Shown here: positions 26,844 to 37,173 of the stretch, in pieces
How the letters are laid out: each line of letters starts with the position of its first letter
How positions within the stretch are numbered: position 1 is the stretch's first letter
DNA from: Streptomyces sp. CB01580
GTDB lineage: Bacteria > Actinomycetota > Actinomycetes > Streptomycetales > Streptomycetaceae
Direction: 5' to 3'
DNA: 64,000 nucleotides
Assembly: GCF_001905795.1 (NCBI RefSeq)
Contig: NZ_LIXJ01000004.1
Coordinates: 366,409 to 430,408 of the forward strand
Notes under the pieces: generated by a model
The model's database searches: none
The model's input: the letters and a program-made list of their open reading frames with translations, nothing else
Told to the model about the DNA's origin: nothing
Program-made: the position numbers and the translations under genes

Positions 26844-27347
26844 ATGAGCATGTCCTGGTGGTGGATCGCGTTCGGCGTCGTCGTGCTGCTCGCGCTCGTG
26901 GTGGCCGTGGCCGACGGGCGGGGTCGCGGCGGGCGGCGGCCCGGTCGTTCCGGTGGTCCGGCGGGGGCGCGCCGCGGTGGTCGTCCGGGTGGGCGCACGC
27001 GTCCTCCGGCGGGACCGGGGCGTGGGCCGGAGCCGGGGCGTGGGCCGCGGCCGGGTGAGATCTGGTGGGCCGAGGTGCCGTACGAGGACGGGCCGGGGGC
27101 GAAGGACCGGCCCTGTCTGGTGCTGCGGGTGCGGGGTGGTTCGGTGCTCGTCGCGAAGATCACCAGCAAGTACCACGAGGACCGGCCGGGCGTGATCGCG
27201 CTGCCCGCCGGGGCGGTGGGGGACGCACGGGGGCGGGCGAGTTTCCTGGAGACGGACGAGTTGCGGGAGGTCGCCGTCCGGGTGTTCCGGCGCCGGGCGG
27301 GGGTCGTGGACCCTGAGGTGTGGCAGCGGGTGCGGAAGCTGGGGTGA
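26844..27347 (+). CDS. Membrane-anchored PemK/MazF-like protein
   Basis: 167 residues. One N-terminal TM helix (WWWIAFGVVVLLALVVAVA), a 45-residue Arg/Gly/Pro linker, then a PemK/MazF domain from about residue 70: PRPGEIWWAEVPYED, KDRPCLVLRV, VLVAKITSKYHEDRPGVIAL, SFLETDELREV. The order matches the ribosome-interfering endonuclease fold. No antitoxin gene is adjacent, and the membrane tether is atypical of toxins, so it may be a domesticated RNase. ATG 26844 is chosen because the helix begins there; a second ATG six bases on is possible. Confidence 0.85.
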   Translation: MSMSWWWIAFGVVVLLALVVAVADGRGRGGRRPGRSGGPAGARRGGRPGGRTRPPAGPGRGPEPGRGPRPGEIWWAEVPYEDGPGAKDRPCLVLRVRGGSVLVAKITSKYHEDRPGVIALPAGAVGDARGRASFLETDELREVAVRVFRRRAGVVDPEVWQRVRKLG

Positions 27348-27639
27348 GGCTTCGCCCCGCCGCATGTGTGACGGGGCGACGCGTTGGTGCTCGTACGGGA
27401 CGGGGCCGATGGCGGGTCCGGACCGATGGCCGGCCCGTGGGGGCCCGGACCGACCGCGGGCCGTGCGGGGACCGGGCCGGCGACCGGCTTGTATCGGGAC
27501 GGGCGGGCTTCTCGTGGACGGGCGTCCGGCTCGTCCGGGTCCGGACCCGGTCCGGACGTGCGAGTCCCGGACCCGGTCCGGACGTGCCGGTCCCGGACGG
27601 ATCCCGGGGCCGTGCCCGGTCCGGGACTCGGTCCGGTCC

Positions 27640-28922
<1,283 letters not shown>

Positions 28923-29071
28923 GGCGTGGGCTCCTGTCGGAAGCTCGGAAGCGGAGAACGGAGAACGGTGAACGGGGAAGAGCGGGTGTGGCGGTAACGC
29001 GGGGCGCGCGGCTCCGGCCCCGCGCGGGGGCGTCGCGTCGTGACCGGGTCCTCGGGCTGCAAGCCCCCGGT

Positions 29072-29197
29072 TCAGGCCCTGCGGCCGTCGGACCGACGGT
29101 TCGTACAGATCGCGCTGGAGAGCCTGCACAGGTCGACGTGCAGCCGCGCGACGAGCAGCATGCCCGGCGTCTTGTCGCTCACGTCATGGGGAACCAT
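29072..29197 (-). CDS. Short Cys-containing leader peptide upstream of cysO
   Basis: 41 codons, ATG 29197 to TGA 29072-29074. The core VARLHVDLCRLSSAIC followed by TNRRSDGRRA is of the type I know from Streptomyces and other Actinobacteria as the putative leader peptide before sulfur/cysteine genes (RLHVDLxRxxSxxC). Two Cys codons lie eight residues apart. A TTATTC / TACGAT promoter-like pair about 15-40 bases upstream suggests an almost leaderless transcript. It probably couples translation of Cys codons to expression of cysO-cysM, as cysteine-responsive attenuation. An internal ATG (residue 13) is an alternative start. Confidence 0.75.
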   Translation of the reverse strand: MVPHDVSDKTPGMLLVARLHVDLCRLSSAICTNRRSDGRRA

Positions 29198-29321
29198 GCG
29201 GTCATCGTATCGATTCCTGGTCGGCGAATAAGAGTGTGATCTCACCTGGTGGATGGACGACGCTCGACAGGTGGACGGGACCGTGGCGGGACCGGTCCCG
29301 TCCAGCCTGCGGAGTGCCGGG

Positions 29322-29753
29322 TCAGGCGGGTTCGTACGCCTCGACGACCTGGACGTCCTCCTCGGTGATCTCGCCGTCCACGATGCGGTAGGAGCGGAAC
29401 TGGAAGGGGCCCGCGTCGTCGGTGTCGGCGGTGGAGACGAGGACGTAGTGGGCGCCGGGCTCGTTGGCGTACGTGACGTCGGTGCGCGAGGGGTACGCCT
29501 CGGTCGCGGTGTGGGAGTGGTAGATGATCACCGGCTCCTCGTCCCGGTCGTCCATCTCCCGGTAGAGCTTGAGGAGGTCGCCCGAGTCGAACTCGTAGAA
29601 GGTGGGCGAGCGGGCGGCGTTGAGCATGGGGATGAACCGCTCGGCACGGCCGGTTCCGACGGGTCCCGCGACCACGCCGCACGCCTCGTCGGGATGGTCG
29701 GCGCGGGCGTGCGCGACGATCTGGTCGTAGAGCGCCTGGGTGATGGTCAGCAT
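29322..29753 (-). CDS. mec: CysO-cysteine peptidase Mec (JAMM/M67 family)
   Basis: 143 residues. A zinc metalloprotease of the JAMM type: Glu23 in PDEACGVVAG, then HSHTATEAYPSRTD with His79, His81 and Asp92 as ligands. In Mycobacterium the homologue Mec+ releases cysteine from CysO-Cys. Here it may also remove the C-terminal extension of CysO. Upstream of the leader peptide and cysO on the same strand. No strong ribosome site is visible before the ATG at 29753. Confidence 0.93.
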   Translation of the reverse strand: MLTITQALYDQIVAHARADHPDEACGVVAGPVGTGRAERFIPMLNAARSPTFYEFDSGDLLKLYREMDDRDEEPVIIYHSHTATEAYPSRTDVTYANEPGAHYVLVSTADTDDAGPFQFRSYRIVDGEITEEDVQVVEAYEPA

Positions 29754-29821
29754 GGCGCCAGGATAGGCATGCGGTCCATGCCGTACCGAGGGACGGTACG
29801 GCGGAGTCCGCATCGTGGACA

Positions 29822-30055
29822 TCACGGGCGTCCGCGGGCCGCACCGACGGGAGCGCGGCCCCTGAGCATCCGGTACGAGAGGCCGAGGACGACCGCCCAG
29901 AGCGGGGCGCAGTACAGCGAGATCCTGGTGTCCTCGTCGATGCCCGTCATCACGACCGCCACGCCGATGAAGGCCAGCGCGAAGACGCTGGTGTACGGGG
30001 CGCCGGGGGTCCGGAACAGCGTGGTGCCGTACGGACGGTCGTGAACGCCCGTCAC
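29822..30055 (-). pseudogene. C-terminal remnant of an amino acid permease
   Basis: 77 codons with TRLFRTPGAPYTS-like sequence (TLFRTPGAPYTSVFALAFIG), then two membrane helices (VFALAFIGVAVVMTGID and ISLYCAPLWAVVLGLSYRML) and a basic tail. This is the final TM11-TM12 part of an APC-superfamily amino acid permease, which should have about 450-500 residues. Nothing corresponding to the rest is present in 30056-30247. The order Mec, permease, DUF2017, clpS agrees with a full permease gene at this place in relatives (from memory), so this looks like a deletion remnant. Confidence 0.6.
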
Positions 30056-30247
30056 GGGCGGGCGGGCGGTGGTCCGGACGGCCGTCCGGCTTGCGCCACG
30101 GGGAGAAACGGGCGGTCACGCCCGGTGTCGCGGAGGCGGCCGTTCAGGTGACGAGGGGCGCGGCGAGGGGTTGACGAGGACGCGCGGGGCCGGTCGCCGG
30201 GAGCACACGGCGATCGGCCGACGGGCACGAGAGGGAGGGCGTGCCCG

Positions 30248-30832
30248 CTACGGCATCATCGTCTCCACGAGGGTCTCCTGGAGGGCGCCGAGCCAGAGGT
30301 AGGCCATGACCATCGGCTTGCGCGGATCGCTGTCGGGGAGCCGGTAGAGCGAATCGGCCCCGCCGTCGTCCTCGTCGGAGACGTCCAGTCGGGTGCCGAT
30401 GGTGAGCCGGAGGTCGTTGAGGGCGCCGAGCCAGTGGCGGCACTCGTCGCCGGAGAGCGTGAGCACGGCGCCGCCGTCGCCGCCGACGGTCAGGGCGTCG
30501 AGGGTGCGTACGACGGCGAGCGCGTCGTCCCGCTTGCGGGCGCGCAGGTCGTTCTCGGTGAAGCGGCGGAACTCGGCGGAGGCGGCGCGCAGTTCGCTGT
30601 CGTCGTCGCCGTACGCGTCGGGGAAGAGGCGGGCCAGGGCGGGGTCGGCGGGCCGTTCGCTGGGGCCCTCGGCGAAGAGGGCGGCGAGCGGGTCCGCGCC
30701 CTCGGCCGGTTCGTCGCCGGGACCGACGAGTTCCAGCAGTTGGACGGCGAGGGAGCGCAGGATCGCGATCTCCACCTCGTCGAGTGCGACGGCCGCGCCG
30801 CCGTCGGGGGTGGCCTCGAAGTGGCCGGCCAT
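30248..30832 (-). CDS. DUF2017 family protein
   Basis: 194 residues, all-helical and acidic. AVALDEVEIAILRSLAVQLL at the start, DPALARLFPDAYGDDDSELR, EFRRFTENDLRARKRDDALA and ECRHWLGALNDLRLTIGTRL are DUF2017 marks. The gene follows clpS in nearly all Actinobacteria, so it may act with ClpS or the ClpCP protease; no function is established that I know of. A 213-base gap separates it from clpS. Confidence 0.92.
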   Translation of the reverse strand: MAGHFEATPDGGAAVALDEVEIAILRSLAVQLLELVGPGDEPAEGADPLAALFAEGPSERPADPALARLFPDAYGDDDSELRAASAEFRRFTENDLRARKRDDALAVVRTLDALTVGGDGGAVLTLSGDECRHWLGALNDLRLTIGTRLDVSDEDDGGADSLYRLPDSDPRKPMVMAYLWLGALQETLVETMMP

Positions 30833-31045
30833 GTGTTTACTCCGATGGTGGTTCGGGCGGGGCGGGGCTCGGGCTTGCCGGACGGGCGCTACGGAAGGGC
30901 ACGGTCCGCGCGGGCGGCACGGGCCGCGGGAGGGACCCTTCCCGCACGGAAGGTACCGCCCCCGCGCAAGGGACCGCCCGCACGCGATGCGCCGTCCGCG
31001 CGGGAGACGGCTCTCGCGCGGAGGGTGCTGTACGCGGGGAGGGCA

Positions 31046-31360
31046 CTATCCGCGGTCCTGGGTGAGGGTGGCCCACAGCCCGTAGCCGTGCATGGCCTGG
31101 ACATCGCGTTCCATCTCCTCGCGGCTGCCGCTGGAGACGACGGCACGGCCCTTGTGGTGGACGTCCAGCATCAGCTTGTGGGCCTTGTCCTTGGGGTAAC
31201 CGAAGTACGCCTGGAAGACATAGGTCACGTAGCTCATGAGATTGACCGGGTCGTTGTGGACCAGCGTCACCCAGGGGACATCGGGCTCGGGGACGACAAC
31301 GCTCTCCTCGGCCGATTCGGGACGCTCGATCTCTGTGGGGGCGACGCTCACCTCTCCCAT
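31046..31360 (-). CDS. clpS: ATP-dependent Clp protease adaptor ClpS
   Basis: 104 residues. [20 protein letters not shown] is the N-degron binding signature (Asn-Asp-Pro), followed by [20 protein letters not shown] and [11 protein letters not shown]. It delivers N-end-rule substrates to ClpC/ClpA. A disordered 25-residue acidic N-terminus precedes the fold. The start at 31360 is 79 bases from the divergent pncB start, so their promoters face each other. Confidence 0.96.
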   Translation of the reverse strand: MGEVSVAPTEIERPESAEESVVVPEPDVPWVTLVHNDPVNLMSYVTYVFQAYFGYPKDKAHKLMLDVHHKGRAVVSSGSREEMERDVQAMHGYGLWATLTQDRG

Positions 31361-31403
31361 GCTGCCACCCGGGAGGGGGCACCGCACAAACGACCCCGAC
31401 ATC

Positions 31404-31418
31404 TCGTCACTCTGACGA
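31404..31418. promoter_or_regulatory. Perfect palindrome between clpS and pncB
   Basis: TCGTCA-CTC-TGACGA, 22 bases upstream of the pncB start and 44 bases upstream of clpS. A candidate operator for an NAD-status regulator; a promoter-like TAGCAT at 31427-31432 lies just after it. Confidence 0.45.
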
Positions 31419-31439
31419 AATAGGGGTAGCATCCGGAGC

Positions 31440-32768
31440 ATGAACTCTGCGGACCTTGGCCGACGGGTCGGTGTGCCGTCGACCGCGCTCTTCACCGACC
31501 AGTACGAGCTCACCATGGTGCAGGCCGCGCTGAAGGCCGGCACGGCGGACCGGCACTCGGTCTTCGAGGCGTTCACCCGCCGGTTGCCCGAGGGGCGGCG
31601 CTACGGCGTCGTCGCGGGCGTCGGGCGGGTGCTGGACGCGGTGGAGAACTTCCACTTCGACGACGAGATACTCACCTTCCTGCGCGAGCGGAACGTGGTG
31701 GACGGGCCCACGCTCGCCTGGCTCGCCGACTACCGCTTCAGCGGTGACATCTGGGGCTACCCGGAGGGCGAGGTGTACTTCCCCGGCTCGCCGGTCCTGC
31801 GGGTCGAGGGCTCGTTCGCCGAGTGCGTGCTGCTGGAGACGGTGATCCTGTCGATCCTCAACCACGACTCGGCGATCGCCGCGGCGGCGTCACGGATGTC
31901 CGTGGCGGCGAGCGGGCGCGGGCTGATCGAGATGGGTGCACGACGCACCCATGAACTGTCCGCGGTGGCCTCCGCGCGCGCCGCGTACGTCGGCGGCTTC
32001 GATACCACCTCCGACCTGGCGGCGGGCTTCCGCTACAACATCCCGACCGTCGGGACGAGTGCCCACGCCTTCACGCTGCTGCACGACACCGAGCGCGACG
32101 CCTTCCAGGCCCAGGTGGACTCGCTGGGCCGCGACACGACCCTGCTGGTCGACACGTACGACGTGGCCGAGGCGGTCCGCGCGGCGGTGGAGGTCGCGGG
32201 GACGGGACTGGGCGCGGTACGGATCGACTCCGGGGACCTGCTGCTGGTCGCGCACCGGGTGCGGCAGCAGCTGGACGAGCTGGGCGCCACACGGACGAAG
32301 ATCGTGGTGACGTCGGACCTCGACGAGTACGCGATAGCCTCGCTGGCTGCGGCGCCGGTCGACGCGTACGGGGTGGGCACGCAGCTGGTGACCGGCAGCG
32401 GGCACCCCACGTGCTCGATGGTGTACAAGCTGGTCGCCCGGGCCGACTCGGCCGACCCCGCGGAGCCGCTGCGCCCGGTCGCCAAGAAGTCGCTCGGTTC
32501 GAAGTCGTCGACGGGCGGTCGCAAGTGGGCCGCGCGTCGGCTGGACGAGAACGGGGTGGCCGAGGCGGAGGTGGTCGGCACCGGTCCCGTACCGGCGGAC
32601 CTCGCCGACCGGCAGCTGCTGGTCGAGCTGGTCAGGGGCGGCGAGGTGGTCGCCCGCGAACCGCTGGACGCGGCGCGCGAGCGGCACATCGCGGCACGGG
32701 CGGGGCTGCCGATGTCGGCGACGCAGCTCTCCCGGGGCGAGCCGGTGATCCCGACCGAATTCGTGTGA
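31440..32768 (+). CDS. pncB: Nicotinate phosphoribosyltransferase
   Basis: 442 residues. [97 protein letters not shown] and [16 protein letters not shown] are the expected NAPRTase blocks. It makes nicotinate mononucleotide from nicotinate and PRPP in the NAD salvage pathway. GGAG directly precedes the ATG. The next gene but one feature is pncA, which makes its substrate. Confidence 0.97.
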   Translation: MNSADLGRRVGVPSTALFTDQYELTMVQAALKAGTADRHSVFEAFTRRLPEGRRYGVVAGVGRVLDAVENFHFDDEILTFLRERNVVDGPTLAWLADYRFSGDIWGYPEGEVYFPGSPVLRVEGSFAECVLLETVILSILNHDSAIAAAASRMSVAASGRGLIEMGARRTHELSAVASARAAYVGGFDTTSDLAAGFRYNIPTVGTSAHAFTLLHDTERDAFQAQVDSLGRDTTLLVDTYDVAEAVRAAVEVAGTGLGAVRIDSGDLLLVAHRVRQQLDELGATRTKIVVTSDLDEYAIASLAAAPVDAYGVGTQLVTGSGHPTCSMVYKLVARADSADPAEPLRPVAKKSLGSKSSTGGRKWAARRLDENGVAEAEVVGTGPVPADLADRQLLVELVRGGEVVAREPLDAARERHIAARAGLPMSATQLSRGEPVIPTEFV

Positions 32769-32866
32769 CGGAGCGGGGCGGTGCCCGTGGCAGAGGGCGG
32801 CGCCGCCCCGGCCACGGGCACCGCACGGGTTGCCCCGCCCCCCTCCCCCGGCCGCTCCCGAGTGCC

Positions 32867-33031
32867 TAGTGCTGTGACCGGGAAGGTTTGCCGGGTGGCT
32901 CGCGGCGTCCGGTGCGCTGCATCGCAAGGCGGAGGATCGCCCTCGTACTGGACGTACGCGGGTGATGCGACAACACCGCGAGGTGCCGTGCCGGGCGTCG
33001 CGAGCCGGTGAACCTTCCCGGTCACAGCACT
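32867..33031. mobile_element. Miniature inverted-repeat element (MITE-like), about 165 bp
   Basis: Begins TAGTGCTGTGACCGGGAAGG and ends with the exact reverse complement of the first 22 bases. The match continues imperfectly to about 40 bases per side (CCGG..CTCGCG blocks with a 4-base bulge). It encodes nothing. The core also folds (CATCGCAAGG, GGATCGCCCT, ACGTACGCGGG). TA at both ends fits a TA-targeting transposase such as IS630/mariner acting in trans. It splits pncB from pncA. Confidence 0.8.
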
Positions 33032-33098
33032 AGGCTCGAACGCGCACCCCCGGCCGCCGCCCGCACTCCCACCCCACCCCCACCGAAGGACACCCGCC

Positions 33099-33698
33099 AT
33101 GCACCGCGCCTTGATCGTCGTGGACGTCCAGAACGACTTCTGCGAGGGCGGCAGCCTCGCCGTGACGGGAGGCGCCGACGTGGCCGCCGCCATCACCGAC
33201 CTCATAGGCGACGCCCAGCCGTGCTACCGCCATGTGGTGGCCACCCGCGACAACCACATCGACCCGGGCGACCACTTCGCCGAGCGGCCGGACTTCGAGC
33301 GCTCCTGGCCCGCGCACTGCGTCGCCGGCACGGAGGGGGTGGGCTTCCACCCGAACTTCGCGCCCGTGGTCGCCTCCGGAGCGATCGAGGCGGTCTTCGA
33401 CAAGGGCGCCCACTCGGCGGCGTACAGCGGTTTCGAGGGCGTCGACGAGAACGGCACCGGGCTGGCCGACTGGCTGCGCGCCCACCACGTCACCGACGTG
33501 GACGTGGTCGGCATCGCGACCGACCACTGCGTACGGGCGACGGCGCTGGACGCGGTCCGGGAGGGCTTCACGACCCATGTGCTGCTCGACCTCACCGCCG
33601 GAGTGGCCGAGGAGACCACGGACCGGGCGTTGGAGGAGCTCCGCAGGGCGGGCGTGAAGCTGTCCGGCGAGCCGGTCGTGCGCAAGCCGGCGGTGTAG
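33099..33698 (+). CDS. pncA: Nicotinamidase (PncA)
   Basis: 199 residues. Catalytic triad visible as Asp9 (VVDVQNDF), Lys102 (FDKGAHS) and Cys144 (GIATDHCVRATALD); metal ligands in RDNHIDPGDHF. It deamidates nicotinamide to nicotinate, the substrate of PncB encoded just upstream. The full-length active site means the strain should convert pyrazinamide as well. The MITE-like element lies between pncB and this gene, so it probably has its own promoter near 33040-33090. Confidence 0.96.
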   Translation: MHRALIVVDVQNDFCEGGSLAVTGGADVAAAITDLIGDAQPCYRHVVATRDNHIDPGDHFAERPDFERSWPAHCVAGTEGVGFHPNFAPVVASGAIEAVFDKGAHSAAYSGFEGVDENGTGLADWLRAHHVTDVDVVGIATDHCVRATALDAVREGFTTHVLLDLTAGVAEETTDRALEELRRAGVKLSGEPVVRKPAV

Positions 33699-33846
33699 CG
33701 GGGCGGAGCGGGGCGGAGCGGCGCGTGCCGTCGGCGACCGACCGGCACGGCCCGCCCCTCTCGCGCCGTCCGCGCGTCGCAGACCGTCGGCCCCACGTCA
33801 CAGGCACTGCCCGCGCGTCACGAGCCGCGGGCTCCCCCGCCCGCGT

Positions 33847-34278
33847 TCAGGCCGGGCGGCGGACCGGCGCGGCGGGCAGGCACGGGCGGCGCCCCGTCGC
33901 GGACGCCGGGGCCGTCGTGGCCGCGCGGTGGGCCGGTGCGCCCGACGAGGTGGACGCGGCGGACGTCGCGGGCCGGAGCAGGGCCCGGATGGGGTGCCAG
34001 AGCTCCTGGGCGCGCTCCGGTCTCGCTCTCCAGAGCATCCCGTCCGGGTGGTGCAGCACGGCCGTGATCTCGTCCGGAGTGGGCGGCTCGGCGTTGCCCC
34101 GCAGATAGACGGCCCGGAGCCCCAGATTGCGCAGCCGGGTCAGCGCGCGGGCCCGGTTGCCCGCGTGCACCAGGACCCGGACCAGGCTGCCCGGCCCCGC
34201 TCCGTCCGTGGGCCGGGGCAGGGTGATGGCCACCACCACGCTGCCGTTCGGCAACTTGCTGAACCCTCCGCATGCCAT
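33847..34278 (-). CDS. Hypothetical protein
   Basis: 143 residues from ATG 34278, which has GGGGGAG eight bases upstream. The N-terminal 90 residues look folded (GSVVVAITLPRP, GSLVRVLVHAGNRARALTRL, GLRAVYLRGNAEPPTPDEIT, HHPDGMLWRA). The last 45 residues are Ala/Pro/Arg-rich and probably disordered. I do not recognise the family; the pattern recalls small Streptomyces proteins that follow secreted-protease loci. It converges with pncA. Confidence 0.7.
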   Translation of the reverse strand: MACGGFSKLPNGSVVVAITLPRPTDGAGPGSLVRVLVHAGNRARALTRLRNLGLRAVYLRGNAEPPTPDEITAVLHHPDGMLWRARPERAQELWHPIRALLRPATSAASTSSGAPAHRAATTAPASATGRRPCLPAAPVRRPA

Positions 34279-34402
34279 GTTCCGCGCTCCCCCGTGAGAC
34301 GTCGTGTCAATAAGGATGTGGTCAAGACGCACCTAAACACGATCGGCCGCCGCCCGCTAGAGGGCGACGGCCGATCAAGCTCTGACCTGCGGCGATGTAG
34401 AA

Positions 34403-36802
34403 CTACTTCCCCGAAGGCCCAACCTTGACGGTGATCGTCGAGCCGTCGCGCGGCTGGCTCACGATCGAGATCCGGGTGTTGGTGTCAGTGACCTGGACGC
34501 TTCCGGTCTTGTTCTCGGCGTACCAGTAGGTTCCCTTGTGGTCGTCGAAGGCCGGGATGCCGGGCCGCGACGGGATCCGCACCGGCACGTCGGCGTTGTG
34601 CAGCGTGAAGGCGTCCGTCCGGTAGCGGCTGAAGGGCGCGTCGAAGGGCTGGATCTTGTTGCGGATGACCGTGCCGTCCGCCCACTTCAGCGGCTTGGCG
34701 TGCGCGTCGACCGGAAGGATCAGGCCCTTGCCCGGGTGGGTGGAGACGTTGTTGTCCTTCTGGGAGGTGTCCCACTGCCAGACGAGCAGACCGGTCTGGT
34801 ACGGGTAGTGCTCGACCCAGTCCGGGCGGGTCTGGGAGAAGCCGAAGTTGTACGGGCCGACCTTGAGGGTCTGGTCGTAGCTGACGTACTGGCGGTTCTC
34901 CGCGATGTAGAACTGCGCGTAGTCCTTGGTGAAGGACTCGCCGACGCGGGAGAAGCCCTTGGCGGTCCAGCCGTTGTCGTCGCCCTCGGCGTTGTCCGTG
35001 AACAGCGCGGTGCCGTCGGCGTTGACGGAGATGGTGTCGGCCGCGAAGCCGACGCCGGCCGCGCCGCCGTCGGTGGTGTAGCGGAAGCGGATGTCGATCT
35101 TCTTGCCCGCGTAGGCGTCCAGCGGGTAGGAGAGCTTCTTGTACGCGCCGGAGACGCCGGTCAGGGCCGGCTTGTCGCTGGCGTCGCGCGGGAGGGCCTT
35201 GCCGTCGGCCGTGCCGTCGAGCGCGGTCCAGTTGGCACCGCCGTTCTCGGACACCTCGGCGTAGAGGAAGTCGTAGTCCTGCTCGATGTCCCACCAGCCC
35301 GCGAGGTCCAGCGACGCCGTGGACCTGCCGGTGAGGTCGACGGAGCGGGACAGGGTGTTGTTCAGGTTGTCACCCATGTCGCTCCACCACTGCTTGGAGC
35401 CCTCGGCGGGCTTCGTGACAGCGGTGCTGACGGCCTTGTCCGGCAGCTTGACCAGGAGGGCCTGCTTGTCCTTGGTGTTGTACTCGGACACGCCCAGCTT
35501 GTGGACGGAGTTCGTCGCGGCCTTGGCCTCGGCGTAGTCGAGCCAGCCGAGCTGGAGCTTGTCCCAGGCGGTCATGTCGCCGGGCAGGTCACCGATCTCG
35601 TTCCTGCCGGTGCCGAGCCAGGAGCCCGCCGACATCAGGGACCAGAAACCGACCGAGTTCTCGGCGGTGTTGGTGGTGTCGTACAGGTCGGGCAGGCCCA
35701 GGTCGTGGCCGTACTCGTGGGCGAAGACGCCCAGGCCGCCGTTCTCGGGCTGCGCGGTGTAGTCACCGACCCAGAGGCCGGTGTCGCCGATCTCGGTGCC
35801 GCCGGCCTTGTTGAAGGACGGGCCGGTCGCGCCGACGTCGGTGCCGTACGCGTACCAGCGGTGCGCCCAGACGGCGTCCTTGCCCTGCACGCCGCCGCCC
35901 GCGGACTCGTCCTCGCCGGCGTGGACGATCTGGAAGTGGTCGATGTAGCCGTCCGGCTCGTTGAAGTCGCCGTCGCCGTCGTAGTCGTAGCGGTCCCACT
36001 GGTCGTACTGCGCCAGGTCGGCCTTGATCTGGTCCGCGGTACGGCCCTTGGCCTTCTGGTCGGCGACCCAGGCGTTCACGCCGTCGCGGACCATGTCCCA
36101 GACGTTGGCGCAGTTGGACGCGCCGCAGTAGTTGGAACCGTAACGGGCCTCGTTGTACGGGACCTTGACCCAGTCGGAGACCTGGCCGTCGACGGAGTAG
36201 CGCCCGGAGGAGGTCTTCTCGTAGTACGTCTTCAGCGAGTTCTTGCCGGCGCCGGTGCCGAAGTACAGGTCCTGGAAGTGCCGCTGGTTGTAATCGGCCT
36301 GCCAGGCCGTGCTGTTGTCCTTCTTGCGGTCCGGCTGCGCGATGGAGTTGTGGAGCGGGCCGGGGTCGCCGCCGTACTTCTTGACGGGGGGCTTGGGGCC
36401 CTCGCCGTCCGGGTCGTACATGGTCGTGTTGTCGACCTGGTCGCCGAACTCGACGAGGACCGTGAAGATCTTGTCGGTCTTCTCGCGGCCGAGCTCGACG
36501 TACTTCTTCTTGTCGAGCTTGACGACCTTGGAGCCGTCCCGCTTCGATATCTTCTTGTCGCCCGACAGGACCTGCTCCAGGGCGGCCTGACGCTGAGCGT
36601 CCTGCTGCTCGCTGAACGGCCCCTGGAGGTCGTGTGCGTTGCCCTTCCCCGTTCCCGGGTCACGGCGGTCGACCACGGTGTTCCGGGCCCCTGACGTCTG
36701 GTCGTCGGCCTGGGCGGTGGCGAAGGCCGACGCGGTGGCGGCCGTGGCAGCCATGGCCACGACAACCGCTGCGCCGCGCAGCGCCCGTCTCTTCGTACTC
36801 AC
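34403..36802 (-). CDS. Secreted M6-family metalloprotease (immune inhibitor A type)
   Basis: 799 residues from GTG 36802, preceded by GGGGAGGAC. Signal peptide (STKRRALRGAAVVVAMAATA ending ..SAFATAQA), a propeptide to about residue 120, then the catalytic domain with FAHEYGHDLGLPDLYDT near residue 363 (HExxHxxGxxD zinc motif) and an SVGFWSLMSAGSW met-turn-like segment. The C-terminal half holds beta-sandwich domains (VDLTGRSTASLDLAGWWDIE) as in Bacillus InhA. An extracellular protease, probably linked to mycelial nitrogen scavenging or development. The promoter region carries two palindromes (36871-36884 and 36926-36942). Confidence 0.93.
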   Translation of the reverse strand: MSTKRRALRGAAVVVAMAATAATASAFATAQADDQTSGARNTVVDRRDPGTGKGNAHDLQGPFSEQQDAQRQAALEQVLSGDKKISKRDGSKVVKLDKKKYVELGREKTDKIFTVLVEFGDQVDNTTMYDPDGEGPKPPVKKYGGDPGPLHNSIAQPDRKKDNSTAWQADYNQRHFQDLYFGTGAGKNSLKTYYEKTSSGRYSVDGQVSDWVKVPYNEARYGSNYCGASNCANVWDMVRDGVNAWVADQKAKGRTADQIKADLAQYDQWDRYDYDGDGDFNEPDGYIDHFQIVHAGEDESAGGGVQGKDAVWAHRWYAYGTDVGATGPSFNKAGGTEIGDTGLWVGDYTAQPENGGLGVFAHEYGHDLGLPDLYDTTNTAENSVGFWSLMSAGSWLGTGRNEIGDLPGDMTAWDKLQLGWLDYAEAKAATNSVHKLGVSEYNTKDKQALLVKLPDKAVSTAVTKPAEGSKQWWSDMGDNLNNTLSRSVDLTGRSTASLDLAGWWDIEQDYDFLYAEVSENGGANWTALDGTADGKALPRDASDKPALTGVSGAYKKLSYPLDAYAGKKIDIRFRYTTDGGAAGVGFAADTISVNADGTALFTDNAEGDDNGWTAKGFSRVGESFTKDYAQFYIAENRQYVSYDQTLKVGPYNFGFSQTRPDWVEHYPYQTGLLVWQWDTSQKDNNVSTHPGKGLILPVDAHAKPLKWADGTVIRNKIQPFDAPFSRYRTDAFTLHNADVPVRIPSRPGIPAFDDHKGTYWYAENKTGSVQVTDTNTRISIVSQPRDGSTITVKVGPSGK

Positions 36803-37173
36803 GTGATGCAGTCCTCCCCGGCGTCCGCAGCTGCGGCCTGGGAGTTGGATGAGGGCCGCGCGCGGATACGCGTCACAAGTGACGACATTCGACCGGAGCT
36901 GCAAAGAAAAAGACAGATCTTGACTTGCACAGGCCAAGTGCACTATGCAGGAGCCGCTTTCCGATATCCGGACGTTCACCCTGTCCGGAAACGAAGCGTC
37001 AGATATGCCCGTCGGGGCACGGAATGACTCCGTGCGCCCCCTGTGCACCGGCGTCGCGCTTCGGGCCGCGCTTAGTACCGGCCCCTCTCGGGCATCCGTC
37101 GTCGTAGAGTCGCCAGGGGTTGTCCGACCGTGTCGAGGACGGCCCATCCGATGCCCCGAGGACGGATACCGCC
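36803..37173. other. Control region between the protease and a small membrane protein
   Basis: 371 bases, more AT-rich than its surroundings around 36900-36960 (GCAAAGAAAAAGACAGATCT). It contains CGTCAC-AA-GTGACG and TGCAC/GTGCA palindromes near the protease start. I see no gene in it. Confidence 0.6.
36871..36884. promoter_or_regulatory. Palindrome upstream of the M6 protease gene
   Basis: CGTCACAAGTGACG, a perfect 14-bp palindrome 69 bases before the GTG start. A second inverted repeat, TGCAC at 36926-36930 with GTGCA at 36938-36942, lies about 125 bases before it. Both are plausible operator sites for a secreted protease that should be tightly regulated. Confidence 0.45.

Noticed and set aside
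34538..36694. Hydrophobic Val/Leu-rich frame opposite the M6 protease
   Set aside because: Antisense of a clear protease gene; composition reflects complement of its codons.
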